This document shows, piece by piece, positions 62,361-64,000 of a DNA stretch of 64,000 bases; the stretch's first letter is position 1, and the number at the start of each line of letters is the position of its first letter. The notes below the pieces were generated by a model, which did not search any database, was not told the DNA's origin, and saw nothing but the letters and a program-made list of their open reading frames with translations. Source of the DNA: Comamonas testosteroni (GTDB taxonomy: Bacteria > Pseudomonadota > Gammaproteobacteria > Burkholderiales > Burkholderiaceae_C). Both the position numbers and the translations under genes were made by a program. Location of the stretch: assembly GCF_000761245.1 (NCBI RefSeq), contig NZ_AWOR01000078.1, positions 124,001 to 188,000 of the forward strand, in the 5' to 3' direction.

Positions 62361-63596
62361 TCAGTGACGGCCCACCGGGCGCAGCGGCCAGGTCACGACC
62401 AGCCACAGGGCAACCAGCACCGCCGTCATGATGAACAAACCCGGCACGCCCGCAAATTTGGCGACTGCACCACCGACAGCGCCGCCGGCAAACAGCCCCA
62501 GCGACTGCAGCGTGTTGTAGGCCCCCAAGGCCGCACCGCGCAGCGGCGCCGGCGCCATGCGCGAGACCAGACTTGGCTGGGTGGCTTCAAGAGCATTGAA
62601 GCCGCAGAAAAACAGAAACATCAGCAGTGCCATGCACCAGACCGTCGGAATGGTGCCGCTGGCGGCCAGCATGCCCAGACCGATCTGCACTACCAGTACC
62701 AAACCGATGGCCCCCAGCAAGGCCGTGCGCAGCCTGCCCTTGCGCTCCATGGAAAACAGCAGGCCCATGGCCACAAAGGACAGCAGCACGGCCGGCAGAT
62801 AGATGTGCCAATGCTGCTCCTTGGCCAGGCCGGCCTGTACCAGCATGGCCGGCACGGCAACCCACATGGACATCTGCACGGTATGCAGAATGAAGACGCC
62901 GAAGTTCAGGCGCAGCAGATCGGACTGGCCCAGCAGCTCGCTGAACCGGCCCTTGGGCGCATTGGCATGCTGCCTGGGCTCGGGCGGCACCACCCACAAA
63001 ACCACGGCAATGCCGGCCAGCGCCAGCGCGCAGGTCAGGCCGAAGATGCCGGACAGCCCGATCCAGGCGTTGAGCAGCGGTGCCAGCACCAGTGCCAGTG
63101 CAAACATCAGACCGATGCTGCCGCCCACCAGAGCCATGGCCTTGGTACGTACGCCATCGCGCGTCAGATCGGCCAGCAGGGCCGTGACCGCGGCAGACAC
63201 GGCGCCTGCGCCCTGAATGGCACGCCCCGCCATCAGGCCGGTCAGCGAGTCGGCCATGGCCGCAATCAGGCTGCCCGCCGCAAACACCAGCAGGCCGGCG
63301 ACGATGACCGGCTTGCGGCCGATACGGTCGGAGGCCAGACCGATGGGCAGCTGGAACAGGGCCTGGGTCAGGCCATACAGGCCCATGGCCAGGCCGATCA
63401 TGGCCGGATCGTCACCCCCCGGATATTTGCGTGCCTCCAGCATGAAGACGGGCAGCACCAGGAACAGGCCCAGCATGCGCAGCGCAAAGATCAGCGCCAG
63501 GGCGCCGCTGGAGCGGCGTTCCTGGGAGGTCATGGTGGTGGAGGATTTGTCCGTGCCCTGCGTGCCCGCGCTGGGGGAGGTATTGATTTTTTTCAC
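62361..63596 (-). CDS. Major facilitator superfamily transporter (YajR/Bcr-like)
   Basis: Protein of 411 residues with twelve membrane helices. MFS motif A is visible (IGLASDRIGRKPVIV), with LRMLGLFLVLPVFMLEARKY and AGRAIQGAGAVSAAVTALLA. Probably a drug or metabolite exporter; substrate unknown. Start GTG at 63596 or ATG at 63533 (MTSQERRSSG); neither has a strong ribosome-binding site, and the first 20 residues are low-complexity and doubtful. Divergent from uvrA. Confidence 0.85.
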   Translation of the reverse strand: MKKINTSPSAGTQGTDKSSTTMTSQERRSSGALALIFALRMLGLFLVLPVFMLEARKYPGGDDPAMIGLAMGLYGLTQALFQLPIGLASDRIGRKPVIVAGLLVFAAGSLIAAMADSLTGLMAGRAIQGAGAVSAAVTALLADLTRDGVRTKAMALVGGSIGLMFALALVLAPLLNAWIGLSGIFGLTCALALAGIAVVLWVVPPEPRQHANAPKGRFSELLGQSDLLRLNFGVFILHTVQMSMWVAVPAMLVQAGLAKEQHWHIYLPAVLLSFVAMGLLFSMERKGRLRTALLGAIGLVLVVQIGLGMLAASGTIPTVWCMALLMFLFFCGFNALEATQPSLVSRMAPAPLRGAALGAYNTLQSLGLFAGGAVGGAVAKFAGVPGLFIMTAVLVALWLVVTWPLRPVGRH

Positions 63597-63759
63597 GCTC
63601 AGATTTTGCCAAGAGTCAAAGTCTTATGCCCAGGTTAACTAAATCACTGCCGGGCAAAAGAGAGGAAATAAAACCGTAGATTGTCCGTGAACCTGGATCA
63701 TCTAGTCACGCGCAAGCCCGTCTGACTATCATGGAGAGTTTTCCCCGTCTGGAGCGCCC

Positions 63760-64000
63760 GTGTCCCTGAAGCCTGATTCGCCATCTGAAGTCCACGATGA
63801 CAGCCTCTATCTTGGCCGTTCTCTGGCGCAGACACGCATCGCCATTCGCGGCGCACGCACGCACAACCTCAAGAACATCGACCTGGACATTCCCCGCAAC
63901 CAGCTGGTGGTGATCACCGGTCTGTCGGGCTCGGGCAAGTCCAGCCTGGCCTTCGACACCTTGTACGCCGAAGGCCAGCGTCGCTATGTGGAGAGTCTCT
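63760..64000 (+). CDS. uvrA: Excinuclease ABC subunit A (5' end)
   Basis: Partial, cut by the window edge after 80 codons. It starts with GTG at 63760 (GGAG six bases upstream) and reads [40 protein letters not shown] (Walker A) and [14 protein letters not shown], the unmistakable N-terminus of UvrA. Damage recognition in nucleotide excision repair. No clear LexA box was seen between it and the MFS gene. Confidence 0.95.
   Translation, partial: MSLKPDSPSEVHDDSLYLGRSLAQTRIAIRGARTHNLKNIDLDIPRNQLVVITGLSGSGKSSLAFDTLYAEGQRRYVESL

Overview
The window is 64 kb of chromosomal DNA from a GC-rich Gram-negative bacterium. It is best explained as a betaproteobacterium of the family Comamonadaceae, probably Comamonas or a close relative. 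The grounds are gene content and order (lptD/amgK divergence, metX-metW, kdsD-kdsC-lptC, yajC-secD-secF, YhdP next to glnE, a single-chain indolepyruvate oxidoreductase), protein wording I recognise from that family, and short GC-rich intergenic repeats of a type I associate with it. No database search was possible, so the genus is an inference. Almost everything is core chromosome. No rRNA, tRNA, CRISPR array, prophage or insertion sequence was seen.

Layout. 1-7.8 kb: 5' part of lptD, divergent amgK, rsmE, a degenerate SRAP-like protein, an alpha/beta hydrolase, an M20 peptidase and a chemotaxis receptor. 8-10.8 kb: metX-metW behind a SAM-II riboswitch followed by an intrinsic terminator, then a manganese exporter (UPF0016/GDT1) behind a yybP-ykoY riboswitch. 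11-12.3 kb: two tandem glycine-rich RRM proteins, each with its own leader and terminator. 12.3-16 kb: kdsD-kdsC-lptC-SDR operon (Kdo synthesis and LPS export) and apt. 16-24.7 kb: an uncharacterised protein, a cNMP-binding protein, pgk, azlCD, fmt, a lipoprotein, def, a LysM protein and dprA. 24.8-30.6 kb: DUF1631 protein and yajC-secD-secF. 30.9-39.4 kb: indolepyruvate oxidoreductase with divergent Lrp/AsnC regulator, an MFS exporter, mltA with a divergent small membrane protein, and an OmpA-like lipoprotein. 39.5-50 kb: a two-component system, a nitrilase-fold amidase, yhdP and glnE. 50-58.4 kb: gst, purB, yaeQ, a DUF3717-DUF1289 protein, TerC behind a second yybP-ykoY riboswitch, a holin-like membrane protein, an M48 peptidase and moaC. 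58.4-60.5 kb: an AT-rich Wzy_C-type ligase next to a type IV pilin gene with a sigma-54 promoter. 60.5-64 kb: FHA protein, ssb, MFS transporter and the 5' end of uvrA.

How the parts work together. Envelope biogenesis is a recurring theme: LptD, LptC, KdsC/KdsD, AmgK, MltA, YhdP, the BamE-like and OmpA-like lipoproteins, SecDF-YajC and the M48 peptidase. Two separate manganese-efflux genes appear to sit under the same class of Mn2+-sensing RNA. Methionine synthesis is placed under a SAM-binding RNA. The pilin/ligase pair is the one segment whose base composition clearly departs from the rest, and is the best candidate for transferred DNA.

The most notable observations are: (i) a 27-residue in-frame insert in MetX that looks like a captured intergenic repeat; (ii) the SAM-II riboswitch plus terminator with the U-tract three bases from the metX start codon; (iii) two Mn riboswitches on different exporter families; (iv) an SRAP-family protein lacking the residues needed for DNA crosslinking; (v) the pilin-ligase cassette; (vi) divergent start codons sharing one CATG between mltA and a 56-residue membrane protein.
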